In this document: one piece after another, positions 1-9,414 of the stretch | How positions within the stretch are numbered: the stretch's first letter is position 1 | Layout of the letters: each line of letters starts with the position of its first letter | From: an uncultured Candidatus Saccharibacteria bacterium | GTDB taxonomy: Bacteria > Patescibacteriota > Saccharimonadia > Saccharimonadales > Saccharimonadaceae | Direction: 5' to 3' | DNA length: 64,000 nucleotides | Assembly: GCA_947305705.1 (NCBI GenBank) | Contig: CAMZEB010000002.1 | Span: 1-64,000, forward strand | Program-made: the position numbers and the translations under genes | Notes under the pieces: model-generated | What the model saw: only the letters and a program-made list of their open reading frames with translations | What the model was told of the DNA's origin: nothing | Databases searched by the model: none

Positions 1-13
1 CGAGCAAAGAAAC

Positions 14-40
14 AAAAAATCTCCCTTCGGGAGTTTTTCT
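14..40. terminator. bidirectional terminator by tRNA-Gln
   Basis: A 5-bp hairpin (21-33, loop TTC) lies between A-rich and T-rich tracts, so it can stop transcription in both directions. On the minus strand it lies just past the CCA end of tRNA-Gln. Confidence 0.75.
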
Positions 41-49
41 GTTTCTTTG

Positions 50-124
50 TGGCTGGGCCGGTAGGATTCGAACCTACGAATGACGGGACCAAAACCCGTT
101 GCCTTACCACTTGGCGACGGCCCA
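50..124 (-). tRNA. tRNA-Gln (anticodon TTG)
   Basis: The minus strand folds as a cloverleaf. The 7-bp acceptor pairs 118-124 with 54-60, the anticodon stem ACGGG/CCCGT closes a TTTTGGT loop with anticodon TTG, and the T-arm carries GGTTCGAATCC. The 3' CCA is encoded (50-52). It decodes CAA. Genomes of this type usually charge tRNA-Gln through GluRS plus GatCAB, and the GluRS gene is at 40966, but that route is an inference. Confidence 0.95.
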
Positions 125-203
125 ATCTACAAGATATTCTAGCACAAATCCTCTCTGATTACCACAATTGAAAAGCGCCGCCAATTCGCGCTACAATATC
201 CTT

Positions 204-641
204 ATGTATACACCGCCAGAACAATACAAGCCGAAACCGTTCAACCCCAACAAAAAACCCGAGAAAGTCAAAGGTTTCACGGTGGCAAGTTTCTTCACAC
301 TTATGGCGACATTCGTGGCAAAATATCTGCTGGATTTTCTACTACTCCCAACTTTATTCCCGGCACTCTACCCATTCAGCGCCGGCGCAATCATCATCTG
401 GATAGTGACCACAATTGTCATTTGCTTCCTCGCGATCAAATTCATCACTGGCTTCGGCTACTTCTATATTCCAGCCTGCCTAATTTACGCCATTTGCGTC
501 GCCATTTGGCCAAATAATGTCTTCTATTTCGGCACCGTCATTCCAGCCATCGTCGGCGGGCTCATCGCCTACATCGCGAACCGCCTCATCGAGCGCGCGA
601 TACTCTGGATTTCCATCCTACTGTCTTTCGTAACGATGTAA
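204..641 (+). CDS. small multi-spanning membrane protein
   Basis: The product has 145 residues: a Pro/Lys-rich N-terminal cytoplasmic stretch, then four hydrophobic segments (roughly residues 28-50, 55-80, 84-105, 110-140). I recognise no family. The open frame extends upstream to a TTG at 168, but the ATG at 204 is preferred because TACAAT at 192-197 sits 6 nt before it, the same spacing seen at many genes here. It may be co-transcribed with the ABC pair downstream, although that pair has its own -10. Confidence 0.7.
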   Translation: MYTPPEQYKPKPFNPNKKPEKVKGFTVASFFTLMATFVAKYLLDFLLLPTLFPALYPFSAGAIIIWIVTTIVICFLAIKFITGFGYFYIPACLIYAICVAIWPNNVFYFGTVIPAIVGGLIAYIANRLIERAILWISILLSFVTM

Positions 642-662
642 TTTTTGCTACAATAAATACTT

Positions 663-1406
663 ATGGAAAGCGTTTTATTATCTACGCGTGGCCTGAAAAA
701 AATCTATGGCAGACGCGACACTAAATTCGAAGCGCTAAAAGGTATCGACCTAGATATCGAGAGCGGTGAATCCGTAGCAATCGTAGGCAAATCCGGCTCT
801 GGTAAATCTACTTTGATGCACCTACTAGCACTTCTAGATAAACCGACCGTTGGCAGCATCAAACTCAACGGCAAAAATACTAGCAAACTCAAAAGTCGCA
901 GGCTAAACCGCCTTCGCAACCGCGAGTTCGGCTTCGTGTTTCAAAGCTTCTTTATGAACGCAAATGACACCGTTCTAAACAACGTCATTTTGCCGCTCAA
1001 AATCGCCGGCATCCGTCGCAGCGAACGCCGCCGCCGCGCAATGGAAGCGCTCAAAGTCGTCGAACTAGACGACAAAGCAAAGAACAAAGCGAACGATCTT
1101 TCTGGCGGTCAAAAACAGCGCGTCTGTATCGCCCGCGCCATCGTCAATAATCCAAAGGTTATCTTCGCCGACGAGCCGACCGGTAACCTCGATTCCGCAA
1201 CCGGCGCAAAAATCGAAGATCTACTCTTTAGGCTAAATCGCGAAAAAGGCATCACGCTCATCATAGTCACTCACGACGAAGAGCTCGCCGCAAAATGTGG
1301 CCGCCAAATTCGCATCGCCGACGGCATCATCGTCACTGACGACACGACCAAAAAGAGCATCGCTAGCGGCAAAAAAGCAAAGAAAGTCACGGAGGTTAAA
1401 AAATAA
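663..1406 (+). CDS. ABC transporter ATP-binding protein, MacB/LolD type
   Basis: A 247-aa nucleotide-binding subunit. Walker [10 protein letters not shown] is at residues 42-50, the signature LSGGQKQR near 146-153, and Walker [14 protein letters not shown] near 165. The NLDS form after Walker B is typical of the LolD/MacB/FtsE group, which drives mechanotransmission rather than ordinary import. It has a Lys-rich C-terminal tail. TACAAT at 649-654 ends 8 nt before the ATG and no SD is visible. Its stop overlaps the start of the permease gene by one base (TAATG), so the two form one operon. Confidence 0.93.
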   Translation: MESVLLSTRGLKKIYGRRDTKFEALKGIDLDIESGESVAIVGKSGSGKSTLMHLLALLDKPTVGSIKLNGKNTSKLKSRRLNRLRNREFGFVFQSFFMNANDTVLNNVILPLKIAGIRRSERRRRAMEALKVVELDDKAKNKANDLSGGQKQRVCIARAIVNNPKVIFADEPTGNLDSATGAKIEDLLFRLNREKGITLIIVTHDEELAAKCGRQIRIADGIIVTDDTTKKSIASGKKAKKVTEVKK

Positions 1407-2710
1407 TGAAAGCACTCGATATTATACGTGACGCAAACGCCAACCTTTGGCGCAGCAAGCTTCGCAGTTTTCTAACAATTCTTGCGATTTTCGTTGGTAG
1501 TTTCACGATTATTCTAAACTCTGCCATCAACGCTGGCGTCAACGATTTTATGGACAAACAAATCGAAAATATGGGCGGCGAAGGCTATCTCGAAATGATG
1601 CCAACCGAAGCATACGAAAGCGCTATGAGTATGCTTGGCGGCAACGGTGTCCAAGAATATACAGACGACAAAGACAGCACCAACGCCTCGGCTTATATCA
1701 AAGATGATCAAATCGAAAAAGCCAAGAAAATCGACGGCATCAAAGTATTCAATGTCCTGCCAAACTCCAGCGCAGACTATATCACTAGCAGCAAAACTGA
1801 CAAACGCTATCGCCTCAACCTTAATCTCGTCGTAGAAGGCATCAGCTTCGATATGTCTAACGGCGTATCGCCAAACACCGACAAAAACGCCGGCTATGAA
1901 ATCGCCGTCAACGAAGACCTCGCGAAAGCCCTCGGCTACGAAAACGTCGCAGATATTGTCGGCCAAACCGTAAAAATTGCCGTTCCAAGCACCCTCAAAT
2001 GCTACACGGCCGTTAAGCGCAGCGAATGCCAAACTATCCTCGAAGTAAAAGTTTCTGGCACTCAAGCCCCAGGCATTTTATCGATGGGCGGCAGCCGCGC
2101 AAACCTCACGCTCTGGAATCGCATCAACGCCATTAACTACGAAGGTATGCCAAAGGAAACAAACCGCAGCTACCAAGCAACCGCCGATGTCGACCCAGAA
2201 CGCATTAACGAAATCAAAGCAAAACTCGAAGAAATCGGCCTAAAGGCAATGTCTGTCGAAGACGAAGTTGGTATGTTCCAAAGCTTCTTCGACGCAATAC
2301 TAATCGTGTTTAATATCTTCGGCGGAATCGCGCTTATTGCCGCTTCCATCGGCATTATTAACACGCTCTTTATGTCCGTCCAGGAACGCACCCGCGAAAT
2401 CGGTCTCGACAAAGCTCTCGGTATGAGCGACGCCAAAGTCTTCCTTAGCTTCACAGCAGAAGCCGTTATGCTCGGTTTCTGGGGCTCCGTCTTTGGCATT
2501 ATCGTTTCAATGATCGTCGGCAACGCCGCAAATATCATTGCAACCGAAACCTTCCTCAAAGATTTCCCAACCTTCAAATTAACAATCTTCGAGCCGCTCA
2601 CCATGATTAGTATCGCACTCGTAATTATGTTCATTGCCTTCCTCGCCGGCACGCTTCCAGCTCGCAGGGCATCGAAGAAAAACCCAATCGACGCATTGCG
2701 CTACGAATAA
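1406..2710 (+). CDS. ABC transporter permease, MacB/FtsX type
   Basis: A 434-aa permease with the MacB layout: TM1 at about residues 17-40, an extracytoplasmic domain (about 45-275), then three TM helices in the last 150 residues, with the FtsX-like stretch ERTREIGLDKALG before the second-last helices. The start overlaps the ATPase stop by one base. In a monoderm cell such pairs often export peptides or act in resistance or envelope maintenance; the substrate cannot be read from the sequence. Confidence 0.9.
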   Translation: MKALDIIRDANANLWRSKLRSFLTILAIFVGSFTIILNSAINAGVNDFMDKQIENMGGEGYLEMMPTEAYESAMSMLGGNGVQEYTDDKDSTNASAYIKDDQIEKAKKIDGIKVFNVLPNSSADYITSSKTDKRYRLNLNLVVEGISFDMSNGVSPNTDKNAGYEIAVNEDLAKALGYENVADIVGQTVKIAVPSTLKCYTAVKRSECQTILEVKVSGTQAPGILSMGGSRANLTLWNRINAINYEGMPKETNRSYQATADVDPERINEIKAKLEEIGLKAMSVEDEVGMFQSFFDAILIVFNIFGGIALIAASIGIINTLFMSVQERTREIGLDKALGMSDAKVFLSFTAEAVMLGFWGSVFGIIVSMIVGNAANIIATETFLKDFPTFKLTIFEPLTMISIALVIMFIAFLAGTLPARRASKKNPIDALRYE

Positions 2711-2723
2711 TCAAAAGCCATTC

Positions 2724-2757
2724 AAAAACCTCCAGCCCAGCTGGAGGTTTTTTCTTG
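2724..2757. terminator. bidirectional terminator
   Basis: A 10-bp stem (2726-2735 with 2741-2750) has a T-tract to the right and an A-tract to the left. It serves the plus-strand ABC operon and the minus-strand gene that ends at 2758. Confidence 0.9.
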
Positions 2758-3015
2758 TTAAGGCAACGGTATAAGTCTAAAAGTGCCAGAAATAAATAGC
2801 AATAATAAAATAGCAAGGATTAAAAACATCATTGCAAAACAAACATTGCTAACGCGTTTTATCGTCAAATCAGACGACTTCGGGCACAAGTAGACGGGGA
2901 TAACAACGACGAGCCAGAACACAAACAAACAAAGGGAATAAATCATAGCATTCGCCAATGCAATACCGACTACCTCAAGGATTTCTAAAAGGGCTCCAAT
3001 GTAGTTTGAAAACAT
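2758..3015 (-). CDS. small membrane protein, unknown
   Basis: An 85-aa protein with two or three hydrophobic segments (about residues 5-25, 27-43 and 60-78). No family is recognised. It is well supported as a gene: AAGGAGGGG lies about 6 nt before the ATG, a consensus promoter lies upstream, and a terminator lies immediately after the stop. It therefore forms an independent unit with a leader of about 40 nt, unlike the leaderless genes around it. Confidence 0.72.
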   Translation of the reverse strand: MFSNYIGALLEILEVVGIALANAMIYSLCLFVFWLVVVIPVYLCPKSSDLTIKRVSNVCFAMMFLILAILLLLFISGTFRLIPLP

Positions 3016-3064
3016 AAAATCCCCTCCTTTTATATTTTCTGCACGAACAATTGGCTACAACTAT

Positions 3065-3093
3065 ATTATATCACAGAACACACAAATAGTCAA
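3065..3093 (-). promoter_or_regulatory. promoter of the 2758-3015 gene
   Basis: On the minus strand, -35 TTGACT (3088-3093) and -10 TATAAT (3065-3070) are separated by exactly 17 bp. The -35 lies 6 bp beyond the stop codon of the ABC-2 operon that ends at 3099. Confidence 0.85.
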
Positions 3094-3098
3094 TTCGC

Positions 3099-4250
3099 TC
3101 ATGCAATCTTCTGCTTCTTGCGTGATATGTATGCAGCAAGCGCTACAAATGCAAAGCTAAAGCAAATCACAATCGCGATATTCAAAATAATCGGCCAGAG
3201 TGTATTCCAATCAAAACTCTCAATCGCCATTATCTTGTTATTTGCATCAATGTAATAGTAGCTCGGCAAAATATGCGCAAACGCCAGCACGGAATCTGGC
3301 AAATATTCCGCCGGCACAAAACCGCCGCACAAGAAGCTCGAACCGAGCGCTACAACATTCATTACGCCACTAATTGCGCTCTGGCTATGCACGAGCTTAC
3401 TCAAAACGTAAGCAATCGTTGTCGCACAAATCGTGAATACTAGCGAGTTTATTGTATATAGCAAACCGTACGCGCTCCAAAGCACATCCGAACCAATCGT
3501 GACGAATCCCAAGATTATATAGAGCAGCCAAACACCGAACGCATAAATGCAGCAATTCTTCAACAGGACACGATCCATCTGTTTTAGTTCAGTGCGACTA
3601 ATGAGATTTCGTTTACGAATCTCCACGCGGTTAAACGCCGACATTATCAGACAAATAATTGTAATCACACAGGCCAAAATCGAATAGTTCGCAAAGCTAA
3701 AATAACGCGTCGGCTTGCTATATTTCGACGTATCAACCGACGACTTGATATCTATCGTTACATTCTTTTCGAGAGTCTTATCAATCATCGCCGCAAGATC
3801 AGCTTCGCTCAAATTCGTCGCCGCATAAGCCTGCGCAATCGTCAAATAACGCTTCACGACAACCTTCGCAAGCTCTGCACTATATCCAGCCGAGGCTCGC
3901 ATTCGTATCTCAGGATTCCGCCCGAGCGCAATATCTTGGTGATAGTTTTCCGGAATATCAAGCGCCAAAGCAACATCCTCATAGAATAGCGCATCTTTCA
4001 ATCTATCATCGTCGGCATAATCTGTTTTTATGTCCGTATTCTTTTCGAGATACGTCATAAAACCATCCGTCACACCTTTTCGCTCATCGTGATTAAATAC
4101 CACAATCGATGGTTTCTTCGCCTCATACTGTGTAGTCGTGGTACTCGTATTCATATTTATCGAGCCAAACAATAGCAAGATAATCGTGTAGAGAATAATC
4201 GTCCCAATATTTTTAATCGCAATTTTCCAAAACGCCTTAGACACTATCAT
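3099..4250 (-). CDS. ABC-2 type permease (second of pair)
   Basis: A 383-aa membrane protein: TM1 near residues 12-30, a large extracytoplasmic domain to about 185, then five or six TM helices. This is the layout of ABC-2 exporters of the YhgE/DrrB-like group. It overlaps the upstream permease by 14 bp, so it is the last gene of a minus-strand operon. No terminator hairpin follows the stop; the promoter of the next gene begins almost at once. Together with the sister permease it probably forms a heterodimeric channel. Confidence 0.87.
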   Translation of the reverse strand: MIVSKAFWKIAIKNIGTIILYTIILLLFGSINMNTSTTTTQYEAKKPSIVVFNHDERKGVTDGFMTYLEKNTDIKTDYADDDRLKDALFYEDVALALDIPENYHQDIALGRNPEIRMRASAGYSAELAKVVVKRYLTIAQAYAATNLSEADLAAMIDKTLEKNVTIDIKSSVDTSKYSKPTRYFSFANYSILACVITIICLIMSAFNRVEIRKRNLISRTELKQMDRVLLKNCCIYAFGVWLLYIILGFVTIGSDVLWSAYGLLYTINSLVFTICATTIAYVLSKLVHSQSAISGVMNVVALGSSFLCGGFVPAEYLPDSVLAFAHILPSYYYIDANNKIMAIESFDWNTLWPIILNIAIVICFSFAFVALAAYISRKKQKIA

Positions 4251-5397
4251 AACGATTCCTCCTTAGGCTTCGAACCGACAATGCAAAGAAAATCGCAGCA
4301 ATCACGAGCAGACTCACGATATTCACAACATAACGCGAAATATCATCATAGTAATACAACGAATAGAAACCATCTGTAATTAGGCCAACAGGACTAATTT
4401 TATTTACAAATGGCAAAGCCTCATCGAAATAGTTTTTCATCCCACCAAACATTCCTGCAAACAAACAACCGACCATCGTCACGACCAGCACGATGACTTG
4501 TTTCGCGCCGCTCTTCGCTTTCAAGAATACCGACAAAAACATTCCCATCATCGTCGATGTCAAACTACCAACCACTGCGACTAGCAACATTAAAGCAATG
4601 TTGCTGCCGTATTCAATTCCTAGCACGAAACGCGTGAATAGAATGAGCAGCGTAACAGAGACAAATAGCAACAAATAACCCGCTAGCAAATTACTGCCAA
4701 CAATCACACTCTTGCGAGTTGGCGCAATCGAAACTCTCTTACCGCGATTCGTAATATTCGGCAGAGAACGATCCATCATTTCAGAACTAATCATCGCACC
4801 CTGCATACACGCCATCGCGACAAGCGTAAAGAACTCAATCGAAACGATATTCATAACGCGCGATTCGTCCTTCACATTCGGCTCCGCTTCCGAAACAATC
4901 TTCATCGCTTTCGCAGCAATTTCGGGTATATTAATTTCCTGTCCGCCAGAGCGCTGAATATCCGTTGCAACTATATCTTCCACCATCACAACACTCTGAG
5001 ATATCTGCTCCGACACCGTCGCAAGCACCGTCTGATTCGTCCCATTAGTTTTTACGGCAACGTGAATCTGACCATCAGCAATATAAACATAGCCTTCAAT
5101 TTCCTCATTTTCTAGCATTTTGTCCGCATCTTCACGACTGGCATATTTTATATTAAAGATTTTTTCATCACCCTCACTAAGCGCACTATATGCACTTTTT
5201 ATACCAATCGCATTTTGATACGATTCATCATTTACGATTGCAATATCAAAAGCTTCAAACACATCATAATCGTGCAACCGTGCGAATGCCAGATTGAAAA
5301 GCAGCGCCAAAATAAAAGGGAAGGCCAGCGTCCAAAAAATCAACTCGCGATTCTTAATGAGCGTCTTGAAGGCAAATTTGAAATTATGCCAAAACAT
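4237..5397 (-). CDS. ABC-2 type permease (first of pair)
   Basis: A 386-aa protein with the same layout as its downstream neighbour: TM1 near residues 20-40, an extracytoplasmic domain to about 185, and about five C-terminal TM helices. Start and stop overlap by one base with the ATPase gene upstream (TAATG), so the translations are coupled. The pair is a likely heterodimeric exporter; the substrate is unknown. Confidence 0.88.
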   Translation of the reverse strand: MFWHNFKFAFKTLIKNRELIFWTLAFPFILALLFNLAFARLHDYDVFEAFDIAIVNDESYQNAIGIKSAYSALSEGDEKIFNIKYASREDADKMLENEEIEGYVYIADGQIHVAVKTNGTNQTVLATVSEQISQSVVMVEDIVATDIQRSGGQEINIPEIAAKAMKIVSEAEPNVKDESRVMNIVSIEFFTLVAMACMQGAMISSEMMDRSLPNITNRGKRVSIAPTRKSVIVGSNLLAGYLLLFVSVTLLILFTRFVLGIEYGSNIALMLLVAVVGSLTSTMMGMFLSVFLKAKSGAKQVIVLVVTMVGCLFAGMFGGMKNYFDEALPFVNKISPVGLITDGFYSLYYYDDISRYVVNIVSLLVIAAIFFALSVRSLRRNRYDSV

Positions 5398-6335
5398 TAA
5401 TCGCGCAACTCCTTGCCGGTGAGTTCAAGAAATACGTCATTCAATGTCGGTCGCTCGGCAAAAATTCGGCTATAACTAATTCTGTTTGCTTTGAGATATT
5501 CAATCATCTCGGCCAAATTATTTTTGCCTTTGCCATACACGACTTTTAGCACGCCATTTTCATAGCTAACTTCGGCGACATTCTTGATTTTCTCAAAACC
5601 GCCCAATTGTTTCGGAGATAATTCCGCTACCTCCACGGTCACTTTTTCTTCAATTTTTGCCAATGCTTTTAGCTCGTCATTTGTGCCACTTGCAATGATT
5701 TTGCCGTGGTCAAGAATAATCACTCTATCACACAAAATCTCAACTTCTTCCATATAGTGCGTAGTGTAAATGATCGTCGCACCATCATCACGAAGTTTCT
5801 TAATACCTTCCAAAATATTGTTGCGGCTCTGCGGATCAACTGCCACCGTCGGCTCATCGAGGAAAATTAATTTCGGCTTGTGCGCAATCCCACAGGCAAT
5901 ATTTAAACGACGTAATAAGCCGCCCGACAACTGCTTCGGATATTGATTGCGATTTTCCTCAAGCCCAACAAGCTTCAAAGCATCTTCAACATACTGCGCG
6001 CGCGTTGTTTTGTCTTCGATATACAAGCCACAAAAATACTCAATATTGCCATAGACCGTTAGTTCGTCAAAGACCGCCACTTCCTGAAACACGACGCCAA
6101 TCTTTGCTTTCGTCTCATAGGCATCTGGCGCCATTTCTTCGCCAAAAATTTTTATCTTGCCTTCGTCAAACTTCAGCAACGCCAAAATGCAGTTCATTGT
6201 TGTTGTCTTGCCCGAACCGTTTGGCCCCAGCAAACCAAGAATCTCGCCCTCTTTTACCTCAAAGCTCAAGTCATCAACCGCTTTGTTCGATTTATAACTT
6301 TTGGTTAAGTGTTTAACTTCAATTACGTTTTTCAT
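5397..6335 (-). CDS. ABC exporter ATPase, DrrA/CcmA type
   Basis: A 312-aa ATPase with Walker A GPNGSGKTT near residues 36-44, Walker B LIFLDEPTVAVDP, and an H-loop THYMEE. The signature is LSGGLLRRL, with Leu where Gln or Met is usual. A C-terminal domain of about 80 residues follows, as in DrrA-type drug and polysaccharide exporters. It starts 9 nt after the stop of the surface-protein gene, with AAAGGA in the gap, so it is the second gene of a four-gene operon. Confidence 0.92.
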   Translation of the reverse strand: MKNVIEVKHLTKSYKSNKAVDDLSFEVKEGEILGLLGPNGSGKTTTMNCILALLKFDEGKIKIFGEEMAPDAYETKAKIGVVFQEVAVFDELTVYGNIEYFCGLYIEDKTTRAQYVEDALKLVGLEENRNQYPKQLSGGLLRRLNIACGIAHKPKLIFLDEPTVAVDPQSRNNILEGIKKLRDDGATIIYTTHYMEEVEILCDRVIILDHGKIIASGTNDELKALAKIEEKVTVEVAELSPKQLGGFEKIKNVAEVSYENGVLKVVYGKGKNNLAEMIEYLKANRISYSRIFAERPTLNDVFLELTGKELRD

Positions 6336-6344
6336 TTCAATCCT

Positions 6345-8165
6345 TTATTCAACTATGAATGGGTCCGTATATGCGCCAGTACCTTTAGTATAGCGCGTGC
6401 CCGGTTTCAATGATATTACTGGGTTATAACCATATGACGATTTCGGGTAGTTTTCATATGCCACGTTGCCAGAAATATCAACAGGATATCCGTTACCGCC
6501 ACTAAAACCAAAAAGAGCAGGCGTCATCGTCCATAACCTCGAACCGCTCGCATTATAATATGAAGAGCCATAATAACTACCAGTGCGTAACGACCCCGTC
6601 AATGTCGCTTCATCCAAGGTGATTAACCCAACACTGTAATCTAATGCACCATTTCCAATCGAAGATTCATTTTTCGTAAACGAATCATTTTTATAAGCGC
6701 ACTCAAGTGATGGCTTAACATATACTCCACTATATGCATAGCTGCTATCATTTTGAGAATAGGAATAGTATTTGTAGTCATCATTGGAATTATAGTTATT
6801 AATAGGACGATCCGTTAAAGCCCATGGATCTCTATCAATACAAAATACAGTGTCTTCCAATTTATCCTCATAATCAATTAAATTATTTTCAAACCATTCT
6901 TCAACCATTTGTTTCGCAAGCGAGCTATTTTCATTCCTTAATAACGAAGCATCCAACAAGGCGCGAGGAGTCTCATAACCAGTAATCTCGTAGTACGTAA
7001 ATCTTCTTTGGTTCATTGTAAGTAAAGACACGACACCAACCCTACTACAATCACCTATACAATAATACCGATACCCATCGGACAAGACCCTCTCTTTGAT
7101 ATCTTTATATTGACCCGTAATCGTATCATCGAAAGTATATATACCATTGCTTAAATGAGGCCCTTTATGAAAAGCAATATATTCATTTTCGGACGATAAA
7201 TCGACAGTTTGCGCCGAATTTAATGCAGGGTCATCATCACCATACATATATAGCGCCGACGATGCGTGATAGGAAACATTATTAAAATAACCGCTCACAG
7301 CGCTAGTAGCATTTTCAGGGCATTGTCTATTATCGCCAGTGCCAGTAGGCACACCTGTATAAATCAGTTTCACGCCACCCGTGTCAGTAGTTCTAAGAAC
7401 TCTCCAACAATAATCGGCAAAAATCACGCTATTATCATTTTGTGTAGACCCACGATAATAATAAACTGGATAATTACTACCGATTGATTGGGCGTAGGTA
7501 AACACGCCGTCACCAGAACCATTAGTGACACTAGGTAAATACGACAATTTCATATTGCTCAAGATGCCTTTCGTACGGCTAGCTACTTCGTTATATAACA
7601 CTTTCCAGCTATCAGTGGCATTCGCTTGAACCGTCTCAACCGAAACATTCAAATGATAAGTCGCATCACTATAAATACCATCAGAAGTTGCAGGTGAATT
7701 ATCGCTCGTATCCAAATTCGCATCGCAATTCAAAGTCACGCCGGTCAAAAGAGAAGAGGTCGTCGCGTTTGATGCAAGATTCGTATCGTAATAATAATAG
7801 CCGCCATCCCTCGTCCAGCCAGAGTTATCTGTAAAATTAATTATTGCCATCGTATTTCCAGAAGCGTCCGATACTAATGGGAGATGAGTCACGCCATCCG
7901 CCGCCAACCAATCTTCCTCTAGTCTAATTCGGACAGCAACATCAGCATCTGACTTATTTTTTACAGTAATTAATTTCTCAACAGTGTCACAAGTCTTCCA
8001 CCCAGAAGGAGACGAAAAAGTTTCCGTTGCTGCTGTTTCGTAATTAGCAATTACAAAAGTATTGCTCAAAACCGAGCTATCGTGACTGGCTGCTAGCGTT
8101 ACTCCAAAAAGAACACCAACAAGGAGCAGCCCAACCATTGCTACGAGCGAACCTCTTTTTTTCAT
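6345..8165 (-). CDS. large exported protein, SipW-type-like signal
   Basis: A 606-aa protein. Residues 1-27 are a charged start plus a hydrophobic segment ending in TLAAS. The following region (SNTFVIANYETA, then ITVKNKSDADVAVRI) resembles the start of TasA/CalY-like proteins that use a SipW-type signal. The rest is rich in Tyr, Ser and Asn, and the protein ends with a SLKPG...DPFIVE block often seen at the C-terminus of exported Firmicutes/CPR proteins. There is no C-terminal TM or sorting motif. The SD AGGAGGT precedes the ATG, with a -10-like TATATT at 8189-8194. It heads an operon with an ABC exporter. The function is unknown. Confidence 0.75.
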   Translation of the reverse strand: MKKRGSLVAMVGLLLVGVLFGVTLAASHDSSVLSNTFVIANYETAATETFSSPSGWKTCDTVEKLITVKNKSDADVAVRIRLEEDWLAADGVTHLPLVSDASGNTMAIINFTDNSGWTRDGGYYYYDTNLASNATTSSLLTGVTLNCDANLDTSDNSPATSDGIYSDATYHLNVSVETVQANATDSWKVLYNEVASRTKGILSNMKLSYLPSVTNGSGDGVFTYAQSIGSNYPVYYYRGSTQNDNSVIFADYCWRVLRTTDTGGVKLIYTGVPTGTGDNRQCPENATSAVSGYFNNVSYHASSALYMYGDDDPALNSAQTVDLSSENEYIAFHKGPHLSNGIYTFDDTITGQYKDIKERVLSDGYRYYCIGDCSRVGVVSLLTMNQRRFTYYEITGYETPRALLDASLLRNENSSLAKQMVEEWFENNLIDYEDKLEDTVFCIDRDPWALTDRPINNYNSNDDYKYYSYSQNDSSYAYSGVYVKPSLECAYKNDSFTKNESSIGNGALDYSVGLITLDEATLTGSLRTGSYYGSSYYNASGSRLWTMTPALFGFSGGNGYPVDISGNVAYENYPKSSYGYNPVISLKPGTRYTKGTGAYTDPFIVE

Positions 8166-8257
8166 AGACCTCCTAAATGCTTATCTTTAATATAACATAT
8201 TTAAGTTAGCAAAAGAAAGTTGCAAAAATACATTTATAACAGATATAATCAGATGAG

Positions 8258-9409
8258 ATGCAAGCAAAAATCGATAAGTTAGTTCCAGGCGGTCAAGGCA
8301 TCGCGACACTCGAAGACGGCAAAAAGGCCTTTATTTGGAATGCCTTGCCAGGCGAAACCGTCGATTTCGATATCACCAAAAGCAAACATTCCTATTGCGA
8401 GGGTATCGCGACAAAAATCTCGAATCCAAACCCACACCGCATTGCACCAAAAGACGAATGTTATCTTGCAACCAGCCCGTGGCAAATTATGGATTATCCT
8501 TACGAACTCGAGCAAAAACGCGCACTAGTCAAAGAGTGTTTTGCACAAAATCACATCGCAATCGAACCAGAAATCACTCAGACTGATGGCAAAGATTTCT
8601 TTTACCGCAACAAAATGGAATACGCACTCTATTGGGATAATGCCGACGGGCAAATTTATCCTGCCTTTCACCAACGCGGTACTCACCGCAAGACGCCAAT
8701 CGGGCAGAGTAGCATCGAACGACCAGAAATTTGGCGCAAAGCTACCGAAATTTTTGCCAAGCTAAATGCCGAGCACGCCGAAGCGCGCAAATACCAATCG
8801 CTGCTCATCCGCTGCGATCAAGTCGGCAATACGAGCGGCGACTTATTCGTAAATGGTCAGCCCCACCCAGTAATGCCAAATCTCACCGATACTCTTAACG
8901 GCCAAACTTATAGCTATTCGCCAAATGGCTTTTTCCAAATCAATCTGCCAGTCTACGAAATGGTTCTAAAGGAAATTCAAAACCACGTCACAACCGACAA
9001 AGTTCTCGACCTTTACTCTGGCGTTGGCAGCATCGGCCTCTCCGTCGCGCGTGACAAAGACCTCACACTCGTTGAAGTAAATGGCGCAGCCTATGAAGAA
9101 ATGCAAAAAAACGCCGCCGGCACCAGCGCAAAATGCATCCTCGCCAAATCTGAAGACGTCACAGAATACATCGCACCAGACCAAACCGTAATCCTCGACC
9201 CGCCACGCGCTGGCTGCGACCAAAAACTAATCGAACAGCTTTGCGCCACGAAACCACAATCGATTGTCTATTTGTCTTGCAATCCAATCACGCAGGCACG
9301 CGACATTGCTCTCCTAGCAAAAGAATACAAAATCGCCAAACTCACCCCCTACAACTTCTTTCCACGCACCCCACACATCGAATCGCTCGCTATTCTTGTG
9401 TTAAAATAG
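8258..9409 (+). CDS. 23S rRNA m5U methyltransferase-like (RlmD/RumA family)
   Basis: A 383-aa protein of the TrmA/RlmD family, which methylates C5 of a uridine using SAM. An N-terminal TRAM-like domain (1-60) is followed by the SAM motif LDLYSGVGSIGLS (about 247), the DPPRAGC motif (about 312) and the catalytic Cys in YLSCNP (about 340). The four-Cys Fe-S motif of RlmD is not intact: only one Cys (DECYLATSPWQ, about 66) is seen where CxxCGGC is usual. TATAAT (8244-8249) ends 8 nt before the ATG. Confidence 0.87.
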   Translation: MQAKIDKLVPGGQGIATLEDGKKAFIWNALPGETVDFDITKSKHSYCEGIATKISNPNPHRIAPKDECYLATSPWQIMDYPYELEQKRALVKECFAQNHIAIEPEITQTDGKDFFYRNKMEYALYWDNADGQIYPAFHQRGTHRKTPIGQSSIERPEIWRKATEIFAKLNAEHAEARKYQSLLIRCDQVGNTSGDLFVNGQPHPVMPNLTDTLNGQTYSYSPNGFFQINLPVYEMVLKEIQNHVTTDKVLDLYSGVGSIGLSVARDKDLTLVEVNGAAYEEMQKNAAGTSAKCILAKSEDVTEYIAPDQTVILDPPRAGCDQKLIEQLCATKPQSIVYLSCNPITQARDIALLAKEYKIAKLTPYNFFPRTPHIESLAILVLK

Positions 9410-9414
9410 TGCTT

